DNA of 64,000 bases, taken from positions 930,001 to 994,000 of the forward strand of contig NZ_CP043925.1 of the NCBI RefSeq assembly GCF_009914335.1. Reading direction: 5' to 3'. Position 1 is the stretch's first letter. Each line of letters starts with the position of its first letter. Origin of the DNA: Proteus columbae. GTDB lineage: Bacteria > Pseudomonadota > Gammaproteobacteria > Enterobacterales > Enterobacteriaceae. This document shows, in pieces, positions 18,319 to 28,256 of this stretch. Both the position numbers and the translations under genes were made by a program. The notes below the pieces were generated by a model, which saw only the letters and a list, made by a program, of their open reading frames with translations, was not told the origin of the DNA and made no database searches.

Positions 18319-19245
18319 GTGACTACAACGTTATCTAACGCATTACTGTCAGATATTTTGCAACAAATTCGCCCATTAATCGGGCAAGGAAAAGTCGCGG
18401 ATTATATTCCCGCATTGGCTCAAATACCTCCAGAACAGCTAGCTATGGCTGTTTATACGGTTGATGGTGAACTCTATCAATCAGGCATGGCAGATAAGCG
18501 CTTTTCGATTCAATCTATTTCTAAAGTACTTAGCTTAACGCTTGCTTTAACACGTTATGAAGAAAATGAAATTTGGCAACGTGTAGGAAAAGAGCCATCA
18601 GGACTGCCTTTTAATTCCTTGATACAGCTAGAAATGGAAAAGGGAATACCGCGCAACCCTTTTATTAATGCGGGTGCCATTGTTATCACTGATATGTTGC
18701 AGTCTCGCCTTAGTGCGCCTAAGCAAAGAATGTTAGAAGTGATCCGTTTTCTTACCGATACTCCAGACATTTGTTATAACTCAGTGGTTGCAAAATCGGA
18801 GATGGAGCATCTTAGCCGAAATGCATCAATCGCTTATCTGATGAAATCTTTTGGTAATTTTGAGAATGATGTTATTACGGTGCTTGAGACTTATTTTCAC
18901 TATTGCTCCATAGAGATGAGTTGCACCGAGTTAGTACGATGTTTTAGCTATTTAGCTAATCAAGGTATGTGTGTGGGTAATAAAAATCAGATTATTACGC
19001 CAAGACAAACCCGACAAATAAATGCGTTAATGTTAACTTGTGGCATGTATGATGGTGCAGGTGAATTTGCATTTCGTATTGGTATTCCCGGAAAATCGGG
19101 CGTGGGTGGTGGCATTATTGCAGTCGTTCCCGATGCTTTTACGGTTGCAGTTTGGTCACCAGAGCTGGATAAATCAGGTAACTCATTAGCAGGTTGTGCA
19201 GCACTTGAATTATTAGCAAACAAAGTCGGGCGTTCAATTTTTTAG
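18319..19245 (+). CDS. glsB: Glutaminase, serine-dependent beta-lactamase-like fold
   Basis: 308 residues, same length as E. coli GlsB. The start is a GTG preceded by the purine-rich GGGGAAGGGA. The catalytic SxxK motif is SIQSISK near residue 63-69, followed by [10 protein letters not shown] and the late [12 protein letters not shown] segment. It hydrolyses glutamine to glutamate and ammonia in the cytosol. It lies between yggL and yggN on the same strand; the hairpin upstream suggests partly separate expression. Confidence 0.95.
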   Translation: MTTTLSNALLSDILQQIRPLIGQGKVADYIPALAQIPPEQLAMAVYTVDGELYQSGMADKRFSIQSISKVLSLTLALTRYEENEIWQRVGKEPSGLPFNSLIQLEMEKGIPRNPFINAGAIVITDMLQSRLSAPKQRMLEVIRFLTDTPDICYNSVVAKSEMEHLSRNASIAYLMKSFGNFENDVITVLETYFHYCSIEMSCTELVRCFSYLANQGMCVGNKNQIITPRQTRQINALMLTCGMYDGAGEFAFRIGIPGKSGVGGGIIAVVPDAFTVAVWSPELDKSGNSLAGCAALELLANKVGRSIF

Positions 19246-19267
19246 GTGTGTTTTCAGGAGCGTTGTT

Positions 19268-20005
19268 ATGAATTTAAGAAATATTGCTGTCACACTGTTT
19301 TTTGTTGCGGGTACAGCAAATGCATCACCAAGTTTTGATTGTGCTGTAATGCCAAAAGATGATTTACGCATAACCTCTGAATTTGTTGAAGTCGCTGGTT
19401 CACATGGTTTAATGGTGATTTATCCTGATGGCACATTATTTCAAAATGAAAAAAGTGCCACATTGACACCACAACAACAAGAATTAGCAAAAAAATATCA
19501 AGCCACAGTAAGACGAGACGTACCTTGGTTAAGAACTGAAACTGGGGTAAAACTGCAAGATTCTCGCAAAGTGCTTGATAAAGTAGTGATTGAGGCTTTT
19601 GGTAAAGAAAGCAATATCCTCAATAGATTAAGTAGATTAGAGAAAGATCTTAATCAGCAAATGGATAGAGTGGTCAGCATAGAACCGAATAACATTACGT
19701 TCCATTCTCAAGCCATTAAAGAAGTTGAAGCTAAAGGCCGTGAAATCGTAGAAAGTAGCCTTGGTGGTATGTTGCAAGACAGCATTAATGAATTGGGGAA
19801 AAAACAGTTATTAGCCGCGGCAGGTGGCGACAGTAAAAAAGCCTTAGGCGGATTATTAGGAAGCTTAGATGGTTTCCAAAAGATCATAGATCAGGAGTGG
19901 AAGCAGCAAGAAGCAGCGTTTACTCAATTTGGTCAGCAAGCTTGTAGCAAAATCACACAGATGGAAAATCAACGTGTTGAATTAATTAATGCATTAAAGA
20001 AGTAG
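19268..20005 (+). CDS. yggN: DUF2884 periplasmic protein YggN
   Basis: 245 residues with a cleavable signal peptide (about residues 1-19, ending TANA). The body is rich in charged helices and glutamine, and contains two cysteines (24 and about 226) that could form a disulfide across the protein. It belongs to the YggN/DUF2884 family of enterobacteria, with no established function. It starts 22 bases after glsB with GGAG in the gap. Confidence 0.88.
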   Translation: MNLRNIAVTLFFVAGTANASPSFDCAVMPKDDLRITSEFVEVAGSHGLMVIYPDGTLFQNEKSATLTPQQQELAKKYQATVRRDVPWLRTETGVKLQDSRKVLDKVVIEAFGKESNILNRLSRLEKDLNQQMDRVVSIEPNNITFHSQAIKEVEAKGREIVESSLGGMLQDSINELGKKQLLAAAGGDSKKALGGLLGSLDGFQKIIDQEWKQQEAAFTQFGQQACSKITQMENQRVELINALKK

Positions 20006-20087
20006 CTGATCCGTCTCTCTAATGATTGGGTTATTAACCAGATAATTAATAAGCTTTACAAATGGCAGATTCACAATAATTGAAAAT

Positions 20088-20106
20088 AATAATGAAAATC
20101 ATTCTT
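20088..20106 (+). promoter_or_regulatory. Probable Fur box upstream of the siderophore-binding protein gene
   Basis: AATAATGAAAATCATTCTT matches the 19-base Fur consensus at 15 positions. It is 73 bases before the start codon of the iron-siderophore binding protein, where repression by iron-loaded Fur makes sense. Confidence 0.75.
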
Positions 20107-20141
20107 GTTCAATTGACTTGTGGGGAGAGCTGTTTAGAATA

Positions 20142-20170
20142 CCCTGTTTGAGTATTCCACTTAAACAGGG
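20142..20170 (+). promoter_or_regulatory. Leader hairpin that buries the Shine-Dalgarno
   Basis: CCCTGTTT (20142-20149) pairs perfectly with AAACAGGG (20163-20170). The only credible ribosome binding site for the ATG at 20179 is the AGGG inside the right arm. A competing pairing, GAATAC (20137-20142) with GTATTC (20152-20157), shares a base with the left arm and occupies much of its loop. Translational control is possible but unproven. Confidence 0.5.
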
Positions 20171-20178
20171 CAAAATTA

Positions 20179-21129
20179 ATGAAGAAGATCCTTCCTTTAG
20201 TTATCGCATCTATCCTTTCTGTAACGAGTTTCTCAGCGTTAAGCAAAACGCCAATCGAATACCAACCTAACCAAGTTATTAGTCAGCAAAATGACAAAAT
20301 GGTGATTAAACATCTGTTGGGTGAAACGTCGGTTACTAAGAACCCTTCAAAAGTTGTTCTATTTGATTTTGGTTTATATGATTCTTTAGTTCAGTTAGGT
20401 TTAGCTGATAAAGTGGTGGGGTTACCGTTAGGTAATGCGCCCGCTTATATTAAAGGAAGTATTGCAAGTAATGTGGCTAATGTCGGTGGTATGAAAGCGC
20501 CTGACTTAGAAAAATTAGCCGAAATGAAACCTGATTTAATTATTATTACGGGTCGACAAGGCGCTTCTTATGAGGCTTTAGCGAAAATTGCACCAACCGT
20601 TAACTTAGGCACCAATAGCGCTAATTATCTTGATTCAGTTGAAGCGAATATTAAATTAATGGGAGAGTTGTTTGATAAGCAACAAGCAACCCAAGAGCAA
20701 CTGACAAAACTGAATACAGTGATTGAGCAGGCTCAGAAAAAAGCGGCAGAGTCTGATAAAAAAGTTTTAGTGTTACTGCATAATGCAGGCAATTTAATGC
20801 CAAATAACCAAAGTGTTATTTATGATGTAGTTAAAGTGAAGAAAGCCGAATTACCTCCTGTTGCTGAAGAAGATAAAGGTAAACGTCGAGTTGTCACTTC
20901 TGAAATGATCGCAAAAGCAAACCCTGATGTGATTTTCATTGTGGATCGTAGTGAAGCGATTGGTGCTGATAAATTAGAAAAAGCGACTTTTGAAAATGAT
21001 GAAATTAAAACGACATCTGCTTATAAAAATGGCGATATTGTTTATCTGCAAGCAGATCTTTGGTATCTCTCTGGCGGTGGATTAGACAGCTTAACTAAGC
21101 AGATTGAAGCGGTAGAAAGCGCATTCTAA
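20179..21129 (+). CDS. Periplasmic iron-siderophore binding protein (FatB/YclQ-like)
   Basis: 316 residues with a signal peptide (MKKILPLVIASILSVTSFSALSK). The body is a class III periplasmic binding fold: first lobe with SKVVLFDFGLYDSLVQLGLADKVVGLP, the typical DLEKLAEMKPDLIIITGRQ motif, and a second lobe ending in IVYLQADLWYLSGGGLDSL. Such proteins deliver iron-catecholate or related complexes to FecCD-type permeases. No permease or ATPase gene is adjacent, so it acts with components encoded elsewhere. A Fur box and an unusual leader hairpin lie upstream; a large inverted repeat follows. It is monocistronic. Confidence 0.92.
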   Translation: MKKILPLVIASILSVTSFSALSKTPIEYQPNQVISQQNDKMVIKHLLGETSVTKNPSKVVLFDFGLYDSLVQLGLADKVVGLPLGNAPAYIKGSIASNVANVGGMKAPDLEKLAEMKPDLIIITGRQGASYEALAKIAPTVNLGTNSANYLDSVEANIKLMGELFDKQQATQEQLTKLNTVIEQAQKKAAESDKKVLVLLHNAGNLMPNNQSVIYDVVKVKKAELPPVAEEDKGKRRVVTSEMIAKANPDVIFIVDRSEAIGADKLEKATFENDEIKTTSAYKNGDIVYLQADLWYLSGGGLDSLTKQIEAVESAF

Positions 21130-21168
21130 GGCTTTTATGATCGTTTAAATGGTTTTATCATAAATAAA

Positions 21169-21224
21169 AAATACCCATATTGTGAATAAACTGGGGTCAG
21201 TTCAGAATAACAGTATGGGTATTT
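21169..21224. terminator. Bidirectional terminator between the siderophore-binding gene and hemW
   Basis: AAATACCCATA (21169-21179) and TATGGGTATTT (21214-21224) form an 11-bp stem with a 34-base loop, A-rich on one side and T-rich on the other, between convergent genes. Confidence 0.65.
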
Positions 21225-21252
21225 TTAAATTAGCTATTTGAAATCAGCAATA

Positions 21253-22383
21253 TTAAAGAAATAGCTCAAGTAATGAATTTAAAAATAGCTTACCGTGAGG
21301 GGTTATTTGCCAGTGAGAGTCAGTTTCACTGATATAACCCAACGCCAAAGCTTCATCTATTTGATGGCGAATCACTTCTTCAGAAAGCCCAGTGTAATCA
21401 CTGAAATCTTGTCTTGGAAATGCTTCTAATAGGCGAAAACGGTTCATAAAAAATTCAAATGGACGGTCATCATTATCAACAAAATTTTGCTGATCGAGAT
21501 AACGGCCTTCCATAAAACCTTTAGGGTGCTTGGTTTTGACTGTTCGCATTATGCGACCATCTTCAAAGCTTATTTTTCCATGAGCGCCACAACCGATACC
21601 TAAATAATCACCAAAACGCCAATAGTTTAAGTTGTGCTCACACTGAAAGCCCGGTTTACAATATGCTGATGTTTCATATTGTTGATAACCTGCGGCTGTC
21701 AGTAATTTATCGCCTTGTGAGAAAATATCCCACAGCATATCGTCATCAGGTAATTTAGGTGGGCGAGAGCCAAATTGTGTATTAGGTTCAATGGTTAATT
21801 GATACCAAGACAAATGTGGCGGAGATAACGCTATTGCTTGCTGTAAATCCGAAAGCGCTTGAGATAATGATTGGTCTGGTAATCCATGCATTAAATCTAA
21901 ATTAAAGCTACGTAAGCCTAACTCTTTGGCTAAACGAGCCGCATTTTTAGCTTCATCTGCATCATGAATTCGACCTAAGCGGATAAGCTTGTCATCGCCA
22001 AAACTTTGTACACCAATAGAGATACGATTTACACCCGCACGTTGGAATCCAGCAAAGCGTTCAGCTTCTACGGTTCCTGGATTCGCTTCCATGGTAATTT
22101 CTGCATTGGGGCTAACAGCAATACGCTCTTTCACTCCATAGAGTAAATCAGCCATTGATTCAGCACTTAATAAGCTAGGTGTACCGCCACCAATAAATAT
22201 TGTCTGGACTTCACGGGAGCCAACGTGAATAAGATCGGCATCTAAGTCATTGAGTAAATGTTGCACATATTCCTGATATGGTACTTCTCCCTTTAAGGTG
22301 TGTGAGTTGAAATCACAATAAGGGCATTTTTGTACACACCAAGGAATATGAATATACAAACTTAATGGGGGCAACTTAAGCAT
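21253..22383 (-). CDS. hemW: Heme chaperone HemW (radical SAM, formerly coproporphyrinogen III oxidase-like)
   Basis: About 376 residues. The radical SAM cluster motif is [10 protein letters not shown] near residue 16, followed by [11 protein letters not shown] and [11 protein letters not shown], all as in E. coli HemW. The extra CxxC-independent cysteine of true HemN is absent, which fits a heme-binding chaperone rather than an oxidase. The start at 22383 gives [16 protein letters not shown] as in E. coli and overlaps the rdgB stop by 8 bases; an in-frame ATG at 22395 is possible. Last gene of the yggS-proC-yggT-rdgB-hemW run. Confidence 0.95.
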   Translation of the reverse strand: MLKLPPLSLYIHIPWCVQKCPYCDFNSHTLKGEVPYQEYVQHLLNDLDADLIHVGSREVQTIFIGGGTPSLLSAESMADLLYGVKERIAVSPNAEITMEANPGTVEAERFAGFQRAGVNRISIGVQSFGDDKLIRLGRIHDADEAKNAARLAKELGLRSFNLDLMHGLPDQSLSQALSDLQQAIALSPPHLSWYQLTIEPNTQFGSRPPKLPDDDMLWDIFSQGDKLLTAAGYQQYETSAYCKPGFQCEHNLNYWRFGDYLGIGCGAHGKISFEDGRIMRTVKTKHPKGFMEGRYLDQQNFVDNDDRPFEFFMNRFRLLEAFPRQDFSDYTGLSEEVIRHQIDEALALGYISETDSHWQITPHGKLFLNSLLELFL

Positions 22384-22969
22384 TCTTAAGGGCATCCAAC
22401 ATTAACTTAAGTGCTTTACCACGATGTGAATGCTGATTTTTTTGCTCTTTAGTTAATTGCGCCGCAGTACAATTTAATTCAGGAACAAAGAAAATAGGAT
22501 CATAGCCAAATCCACCTTCACCGTGCATTTCTGTGCTTAATACACCATGCCATATACCGTGGAAAATCAGCGGAGTTGGATCGTTTTCATGGCGCATATA
22601 AACCAATACACAGTTAAATTGAGCTTGGCGTTTTTCAGCAGGTACATCTTTCATTGCATCAAGCAATTTATCCAGATTTTGCTGATCGTTTGCATCAACA
22701 CCCGCATAGCGTGCTGAGTAAATACCTGGAGCACCACCTAAAGCATCTACCGAAATACCTGAGTCATCAGCAATGGCGGGAAGACCTGTCACTTTTGCTG
22801 CATGACGCGCTTTAATAAGCGCATTTTCAACAAAGGTTAAGCCCGTTTCTTCCACTGAATCAACACCTAGCTCTGTTTGGGCAACAATATCTAAACCAAA
22901 ATCAGAAAGCAAAGAGGCTAGCTCTTTGACCTTTCCTGGATTTCCTGTTGCGAGAACGACTTTTTGCAT
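22376..22969 (-). CDS. rdgB: dITP/XTP pyrophosphatase (RdgB/HAM1)
   Basis: 197 residues. Conserved motifs are [13 protein letters not shown] at the N-terminus, [24 protein letters not shown] near 68-90 and [12 protein letters not shown] near 152. It removes non-canonical purine triphosphates (dITP, XTP) before they enter DNA or RNA. It lies 11 bases after yggT and overlaps hemW by 8 bases, so it is translated within one operon. Confidence 0.97.
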   Translation of the reverse strand: MQKVVLATGNPGKVKELASLLSDFGLDIVAQTELGVDSVEETGLTFVENALIKARHAAKVTGLPAIADDSGISVDALGGAPGIYSARYAGVDANDQQNLDKLLDAMKDVPAEKRQAQFNCVLVYMRHENDPTPLIFHGIWHGVLSTEMHGEGGFGYDPIFFVPELNCTAAQLTKEQKNQHSHRGKALKLMLDALKNA

Positions 22970-22980
22970 GAGTGTTATCC

Positions 22981-23538
22981 TTAGTAAAGCGTTACGCTAA
23001 GTAGCCATTGTAAAACGTCTACACGCAGATAATTCAAGGCATAAAGTACCAGAATCACAATCATTGCAGAGAAATCTAAGCCACCCATTGCCGGAATTAC
23101 ACGACGAATTGGTGCCATTAAAGGTTCTGTTAATTGAAATAAAAGGTGATCAATTGGATTACGACCTTGGCTTACCCAGCTAAGGATTGCTCGGATAATA
23201 ATCAACCAGAAAATCATCTTACCTGCTGCTGTGAGCAGTTCAATAAAGGCAAAAGGGAACATTAAAGCGAAAGGAATTGATGTCCCTGACAAGTAAGATG
23301 GAATAATAATACCAAGCAGAATGAGTATATAGGCTAATAAGACTGACGCGGTATCAATAGGGCCAATAGAAGGAATAAAACTTCTTAATGGACGAACAAT
23401 TGGCTGTGTGATCTTGACGATAAATTGTGAAAAAGGATTATAAAAATCAGCTCTAACACATTGCATCCAAACACGTAATAGAAGTACGGATGTGTAGAGT
23501 TGAAGAAGAGTCAGAATGACGAAATTTAAAAAATTCAT
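22981..23538 (-). CDS. yggT: YggT family membrane protein
   Basis: 185 residues made of two repeats of the YggT unit: each has a hydrophobic helix, then a motif of the type [23 protein letters not shown] (first) and [23 protein letters not shown] (second), then another helix. The family is an inner-membrane protein linked to osmotic tolerance and cell shape; the mechanism is unknown. It starts 18 bases after proC and precedes rdgB. The small yggU gene that follows yggT in E. coli is absent here. Confidence 0.95.
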   Translation of the reverse strand: MNFLNFVILTLLQLYTSVLLLRVWMQCVRADFYNPFSQFIVKITQPIVRPLRSFIPSIGPIDTASVLLAYILILLGIIIPSYLSGTSIPFALMFPFAFIELLTAAGKMIFWLIIIRAILSWVSQGRNPIDHLLFQLTEPLMAPIRRVIPAMGGLDFSAMIVILVLYALNYLRVDVLQWLLSVTLY

Positions 23539-23556
23539 TAGTTGGCCCTGATGAAA

Positions 23557-24375
23557 TTAAAATTGTTTTTCCATTTCTTGCGCACGTTTAATCGCAGCTT
23601 GCATGGCAGAAGCGACGTTTTCAGGTAATTTCCCTTCATAAAACTGCATAAGTGCAGCCGCTGTCGTTCCACCTTTTGATGTTACTTGCTCACGTAAAGT
23701 TGAGAAAGGCAACATATGTTGTTTCTCAGCTAAGGCGGTAGAACCACTTGCGGCTTGTTGCACAATAGCTCTTGCTACTTCAGGAGAAAAACCCAAACGT
23801 TCAGCTTCTTGTTGCATTGATTCCATAAACAAGAAGAAATAAGCGGGTGCACTACCAGCAACGGCGATAATATCATTGATGGCAGATTCTTGCTCTACCC
23901 AAACAGTTGTTCCGACACTTTTCATTAATTCGTCGGCAAACTGTTTATCTTGAGATGAAAGTGAATTGTGCGCAAACATACCACTTAAGCCTTTACCTAC
24001 CAGTGCTGGAGTATTTGGCATAATGCGAACAAGCTGTAATTGGGTTGCAAAATAGTCGTTATAACGTGTAGCAGGGATGCCAGCAGCGATAGTAAGGACT
24101 AACTTTTTGCTCATATCGATATTTTGTAAGGGCTTACAAACTTCTTCCATCATTTGTGGTTTTACTGCCAGCACAATAACATCCGCTTTTTGAACGGCAT
24201 CAATATTGTCATTAGTACTATGAATGCCGAACTCTTTTTCTAAAGGTTCACGGCGAACGGCAGAAGGTGAGCTGACGGTTATCTTATGTGCTGGATATCC
24301 ACCTTGAACCAATCCTGCAATAATGGCCTGAGCCATATTTCCAGCGCCAATAAAAGCGATGTTACGATGTTCCAT
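23557..24375 (-). CDS. proC: Pyrroline-5-carboxylate reductase
   Basis: 272 residues. N-terminal Rossmann fold with IAFIGAGNMAQAIIAGL (residues 5-21), VLAVKPQMMEEV, and the C-terminal signature segment GSAPAYFFLFMESM ... LREQVTSKGGTTAAAL. It performs the last step of proline synthesis, P5C to proline with NAD(P)H. It is placed between yggS and yggT, 14 and 18 bases from them. proB and proA, which make its substrate, are in this window at 56374-58742 but far away. Confidence 0.97.
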   Translation of the reverse strand: MEHRNIAFIGAGNMAQAIIAGLVQGGYPAHKITVSSPSAVRREPLEKEFGIHSTNDNIDAVQKADVIVLAVKPQMMEEVCKPLQNIDMSKKLVLTIAAGIPATRYNDYFATQLQLVRIMPNTPALVGKGLSGMFAHNSLSSQDKQFADELMKSVGTTVWVEQESAINDIIAVAGSAPAYFFLFMESMQQEAERLGFSPEVARAIVQQAASGSTALAEKQHMLPFSTLREQVTSKGGTTAAALMQFYEGKLPENVASAMQAAIKRAQEMEKQF

Positions 24376-24389
24376 ATAAACCTCTATTT

Positions 24390-25088
24390 CTACTTAGTCG
24401 CGTAATCTCTTGCGCCAAAAATTGCTGTACCAATACGAACGAGTGTTGAACCACAAGCAATAGCTGCTTCCATATCACTCGTCATTCCCATAGATAACGT
24501 ATCTATATTGGGATATTGAGATTGTAATTGCTTAAATGCGAGATGCATTTTTTCTAGCACTTCAACTTGTTTGTCATACTTGCTTTCAGGTGCTGGAATA
24601 GCCATTAATCCACGTAATTTAATGCCTGAAAGAATAGAAATTTGTGCTGCTAACCCATCAAGCTCACTCAGATTAATACCTGATTTACTATTTTCATCAC
24701 TGATATTTATTTGAATAAGTACATTCAATGGTGGCAATGAATCAGGACGTTGGTCACTTAATCTTTGAGCGATTTTTAATCTATCAATGGTATGGCACCA
24801 ATCGAAATTCTCAGCAACAAGGCGTGTTTTATTTGACTGTAAAGGGCCGATAAAGTGCCACACTAAAGTGTGGTTATTAGCAAAATAATGGATTTTATCA
24901 ACACCTTCTTGGACATAGTTCTCACCAAATTCAGTTTGTCCACATGCTATTGCTTTTTCGATGTCACTCACAGGTTTGGTTTTACTCACTGCAAGTAGTG
25001 TTATTTCTTCTGAAGAACGGCCGCATTTCTGCGCTGCTGTGTCAATGTGAGACCTGACATTGACGAGATTCTGTTTAATAGTATTCAT
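24390..25088 (-). CDS. yggS: PLP homeostasis protein (YggS/PROSC family)
   Basis: 232 residues of the alanine racemase-like TIM barrel without the racemase second domain. PLP lysine is in LLAVSKTKP (Lys about 36), and the barrel ends with LSMGMTSDMEAAIACGSTLVRIGTAIFG. It binds PLP and keeps vitamin B6 and amino acid pools in balance. First gene of the yggS-proC-yggT-rdgB-hemW run; divergent from yggR with only 21 bases between start codons, so at least one promoter must lie inside the neighbouring gene. Confidence 0.96.
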   Translation of the reverse strand: MNTIKQNLVNVRSHIDTAAQKCGRSSEEITLLAVSKTKPVSDIEKAIACGQTEFGENYVQEGVDKIHYFANNHTLVWHFIGPLQSNKTRLVAENFDWCHTIDRLKIAQRLSDQRPDSLPPLNVLIQINISDENSKSGINLSELDGLAAQISILSGIKLRGLMAIPAPESKYDKQVEVLEKMHLAFKQLQSQYPNIDTLSMGMTSDMEAAIACGSTLVRIGTAIFGARDYATK

Positions 25089-25109
25089 GGCAACTCAGGA
25101 GATAATAAG

Positions 25110-26114
25110 ATGAAAATGGAAAATTTAATTGCATATAGTGTAAAGCATAACGCTTCGGATCTGCACCTTTGTTGTGGTGATGTACCTCGATTGCGGATCA
25201 ATGGAATACTTTATCAACAAAATCAATGTAAACCTATCACTTCCGATAGTCTACTAACGTGGCTCAAGCCTTTTTTGAGTGATGCTCAAAAGCAAACTTT
25301 TGAGCATGAAGGGCAGGTTGATACGGCACTTACACTGTCTTGTGGGCAACGACTTCGTATTAATTTATTTCGCCAACAAAAAGGTGTCTCAGCAGTATTA
25401 AGAATAATTGAAACACAAATTCCTTCTTTAGATAAACTTCGAGTACCCAAATCGGTTTCAACATTATTAGATAATTATTCTCATGGACTTATTTTAGTGA
25501 CTGGCGCAACAGGAAGTGGAAAATCATCGACATTAGCCGCAATGATCAACCATTTAAACCAATATCAACGTCAGCATATTTTGACATTAGAAGATCCTAT
25601 TGAATTTATACATGGCAATAAGCAAAGCATTGTACAGCAAAGGGAAATAGGGCGAGATGTTCAACATACTGCAAATGCAATAAAGAGTGCTCTACGCCAA
25701 GATCCAGATGTCATTATGTTGGGTGAGTTAAGAGATGCACAAAGTATTCAGTTGGCATTAACGGCAGCAGAAACAGGGCATTTGGTGCTGGCAACATTGC
25801 ATACTCAAGGGGCGGCACAAACGCTTGAGCGCGTAACTAATGTATTTACAGGTAATGAGCGGCAATGGATTTCATCACAATTAGCGTGCAGTTTAAGGGC
25901 GATAATTTCACAAGAGTTAGTGCCTTCAACTGAAGGTGGGCGTGTGGCGTTATTTGAAATAATGCAGGTTACGCAGGGTATTTCACATCTTATAAGAGAA
26001 GGAAAATACCACCAAGTGACAACATTAATGCAAACAGGCTGTGAATACGGTATGCAAACCTTCATGTTAAGTCGGCAGCAACGCCAACATGAAGGTTTAA
26101 TTCAAGCTGAATGA
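25110..26114 (+). CDS. yggR: PilT-like twitching/secretion ATPase
   Basis: About 334 residues of the GspE/PilT superfamily. Walker A is GATGSGKSST near residue 132, the Asp box TLEDPIEFIHG follows, then Walker B DVIMLGELRDAQSIQLALTAAETGHLVLATLHT. The N-terminal KHNASDLHLCCGDVPRLRINGIL is typical of PilT. The ATG at 25110 has CAGGAG before it; the frame stays open upstream but overlaps yggS. PilT proteins power pilus retraction, yet no type IV pilus genes are near; E. coli YggR is similarly orphan and its role is unclear. Confidence 0.93.
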   Translation: MKMENLIAYSVKHNASDLHLCCGDVPRLRINGILYQQNQCKPITSDSLLTWLKPFLSDAQKQTFEHEGQVDTALTLSCGQRLRINLFRQQKGVSAVLRIIETQIPSLDKLRVPKSVSTLLDNYSHGLILVTGATGSGKSSTLAAMINHLNQYQRQHILTLEDPIEFIHGNKQSIVQQREIGRDVQHTANAIKSALRQDPDVIMLGELRDAQSIQLALTAAETGHLVLATLHTQGAAQTLERVTNVFTGNERQWISSQLACSLRAIISQELVPSTEGGRVALFEIMQVTQGISHLIREGKYHQVTTLMQTGCEYGMQTFMLSRQQRQHEGLIQAE

Positions 26115-26163
26115 TAACTTATAAGTAAAAATAGGTGGGGATCACGAAGTGAAACCTATTTTT

Positions 26164-26583
26164 TTAGGGTTGCTGTTCAAACCAGCTTTCAAGAATAATA
26201 ACGGCAGATGCTGCATCTACACTGCCTTTATCTAAGGAGCGGTAACCACCACGTTCAAAAAGATGAGCGCGAGCTTCTACGGTGCTAAGGCGTTCATCAT
26301 GCAACGCAATTTGTACACCAAATCGACCATGAAGGCGATTAGCAAACTTTTTAGCTTGAGTTGTGACTAACTGTTCGGTGCCATCCATATTAAGAGGTAA
26401 GCCGACAACCACTAAATCAGGTTGCCACTCTTTTATGATTTTTTCGATTTGAGTCCAATCAGGAATACCATCTTTTGCTTTAAATGAGGCTAAAGGTCTA
26501 GCGGTTCCTGTAATTTCTTGACCAATAGCGGCACCAATGCTTTTAGTGCCGAAATCAAAGCCCATTACCGTTCTGTTTGACAT
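26164..26583 (-). CDS. ruvX: Holliday junction resolvase-like / 16S pre-rRNA nuclease RuvX (YqgF)
   Basis: 139 residues, RNase H-like fold. Catalytic acidic residues are in [13 protein letters not shown] (Asp10), [12 protein letters not shown] and the late [12 protein letters not shown]. The family matures the 5' end of 16S rRNA and was once annotated as a resolvase. It overlaps the stop of yqgE by one base, so the pair is translationally coupled. Confidence 0.95.
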   Translation of the reverse strand: MSNRTVMGFDFGTKSIGAAIGQEITGTARPLASFKAKDGIPDWTQIEKIIKEWQPDLVVVGLPLNMDGTEQLVTTQAKKFANRLHGRFGVQIALHDERLSTVEARAHLFERGGYRSLDKGSVDAASAVIILESWFEQQP

Positions 26584-27146
26584 TATGCGTGACCCGCTAT
26601 TGGTGAAATGGTGTGGATATTAATCCCAATTAATTCAGCGGCTTTATGCCAACGTTCAGCAATAGGGGTATCAAAAATAATTTGAGGTGAGGCTTCAACT
26701 GTTAGCCAGCTATTTTCTAAAATCTCTTTCTCTAATTGGCCTTGTTCCCAACTGGAATAACCTAGAGAGACTAATGTTTTTTCTGGTTGCCTTGCTGTAC
26801 CTAGGGTTTCTAATACATCTTTGGAAGTTGTGATCATTGTGCTGTCACTAATTTTGATGCTAGAACTAAAACCTGAAACTGGAGTATGCAAGATAAAACC
26901 ATGTTCTTCTGCAACTGGGCCTCCTGACATCACAGGTTTTTGTAAGCTAATTGCTTCGTCTCTATCAGTCGAAAAAATTTCCAATTGATCTAATACACCT
27001 TCCACAGAGATATCTTCGATAGGTTTATTAATAATTAAGCCCATCGCACCGTTTTCATTATGTTCGCAAACATAGACGACCGAGCGTTCAAATAACGGAT
27101 CGCTTAATGAAGGCATAGCAATAAGAAAATGGTTAAGTAAATTCAT
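26583..27146 (-). CDS. yqgE: UPF0301 / AlgH family protein YqgE
   Basis: 187 residues, full length. It starts [40 protein letters not shown] text, carries MGLIINKPI and [17 protein letters not shown], all family hallmarks. Function not established; AlgH was linked to alginate control in Pseudomonas. It is followed immediately by ruvX and preceded by gshB, from which a large hairpin separates it. Confidence 0.94.
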   Translation of the reverse strand: MNLLNHFLIAMPSLSDPLFERSVVYVCEHNENGAMGLIINKPIEDISVEGVLDQLEIFSTDRDEAISLQKPVMSGGPVAEEHGFILHTPVSGFSSSIKISDSTMITTSKDVLETLGTARQPEKTLVSLGYSSWEQGQLEKEILENSWLTVEASPQIIFDTPIAERWHKAAELIGINIHTISPIAGHA

Positions 27147-27183
27147 AATAGTAGTACTGTTCCCTGATCATTTTTATTAAAAA

Positions 27184-27253
27184 AACCTAGCCCTTTTATA
27201 CATTGTATTTCTTAATGTATACCGCTTATTGATTAATATGTGGGGGCTAGGTT
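27184..27253 (-). terminator. Large nested hairpin after gshB
   Basis: Outer arms AACCTAGCCC (27184-27193) and GGGCTAGGTT (27244-27253) enclose a 50-base loop that itself contains TATACATT / AATGTATA. Read leftwards the outer stem is followed by a run of T, so it can end gshB transcripts ahead of yqgE. Confidence 0.6.
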
Positions 27254-27289
27254 CATACTTTTAAACCCATTAATCTCTGTGTCTAAAAG

Positions 27290-28246
27290 TTAGTTTTTCT
27301 TGTTTAAGCGTACTTCAATAGCATCCATTAACATGCCTGTAATAGAAATATCAGGATAAGCTGCTTCAATTTCACGGGCACAGGTTGGGCTTGTAACGTT
27401 AATCTCAGTCAAACGATCGCCAATAACATCTAGTCCGACAAAAATAAGACCTTTTTGTTTAAGAATAGGTGCAACTTGACGCGCAATTGCCCAATCACTT
27501 TCTGTTAATGGACGAGCTTCTCCACGACCACCAGCAGCTAAGTTACCTCGTGTTTCGCCTTTTGCAGGAATTCGAGCTAAGCAATAAGGCACTGGTTCGC
27601 CATCAACAACAAGGATACGTTTGTCGCCGTTAACGATTTCAGGTAGGAAATTTTGTGCCATACAGAAACGATGACCATGTTCTGTCAATGTTTCAATAAT
27701 AACACCTACGTTTGGATCATCTTTTTTCAAGCGGAAGATTGATGCACCACCCATACCATCTAGTGGCTTGAAAATAACATCACCGTGTTTTTCATGGAAA
27801 GCACGTAAATGCTTAGCTTCACGAGTGACTAATGTGTCGGGTGTTAATGTCGGGAACCATGCAGTAAAGAGTTTTTCATTACAGTCACGTAAGCTTTGTG
27901 GCTTATTGACTATCAGTGTTCCCATATCTTCAGCGCGTTCTAAAATATAGGTTGCGTAGATAAATTCGGTATCAAAAGGCGGATCTTTACGCATTAAAAT
28001 AGTATCTAATTCACCTAAAGCAATATCCTGCTCTTGGCCAAATTCAAACCATTTTTTTGGGTTCTCTTCTACGCTGAGTAAACGAGTGTGAGCGCGTGCT
28101 TCACCTTGGTGTAGGTAAAGATCGTTCATCTCCATATAATGAATTTCCCAGCCACGACGTTGCGCTTCTAATAGCATGGCAAAGCTGGTGTCTTTTTTGA
28201 TTTTGATGGATGAAATTGGGTCCATCACAATACCTAATTTAATCAT
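27290..28246 (-). CDS. gshB: Glutathione synthetase
   Basis: 318 residues, ATP-grasp fold. Motifs seen: LGIVMDPISSIKIKKDTSFAML at the start, DTILMRKDPPFDTEFIYAT, the glycine-rich loop VIFKPLDGMGGASIFR, and GLDVIGDRLTEINVTSPTC near the end. It joins gamma-glutamylcysteine and glycine using ATP. It follows rsmE by 10 bases, as in E. coli. Confidence 0.97.
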   Translation of the reverse strand: MIKLGIVMDPISSIKIKKDTSFAMLLEAQRRGWEIHYMEMNDLYLHQGEARAHTRLLSVEENPKKWFEFGQEQDIALGELDTILMRKDPPFDTEFIYATYILERAEDMGTLIVNKPQSLRDCNEKLFTAWFPTLTPDTLVTREAKHLRAFHEKHGDVIFKPLDGMGGASIFRLKKDDPNVGVIIETLTEHGHRFCMAQNFLPEIVNGDKRILVVDGEPVPYCLARIPAKGETRGNLAAGGRGEARPLTESDWAIARQVAPILKQKGLIFVGLDVIGDRLTEINVTSPTCAREIEAAYPDISITGMLMDAIEVRLNKKN

Positions 28247-28256
28247 TACTTCTCCT

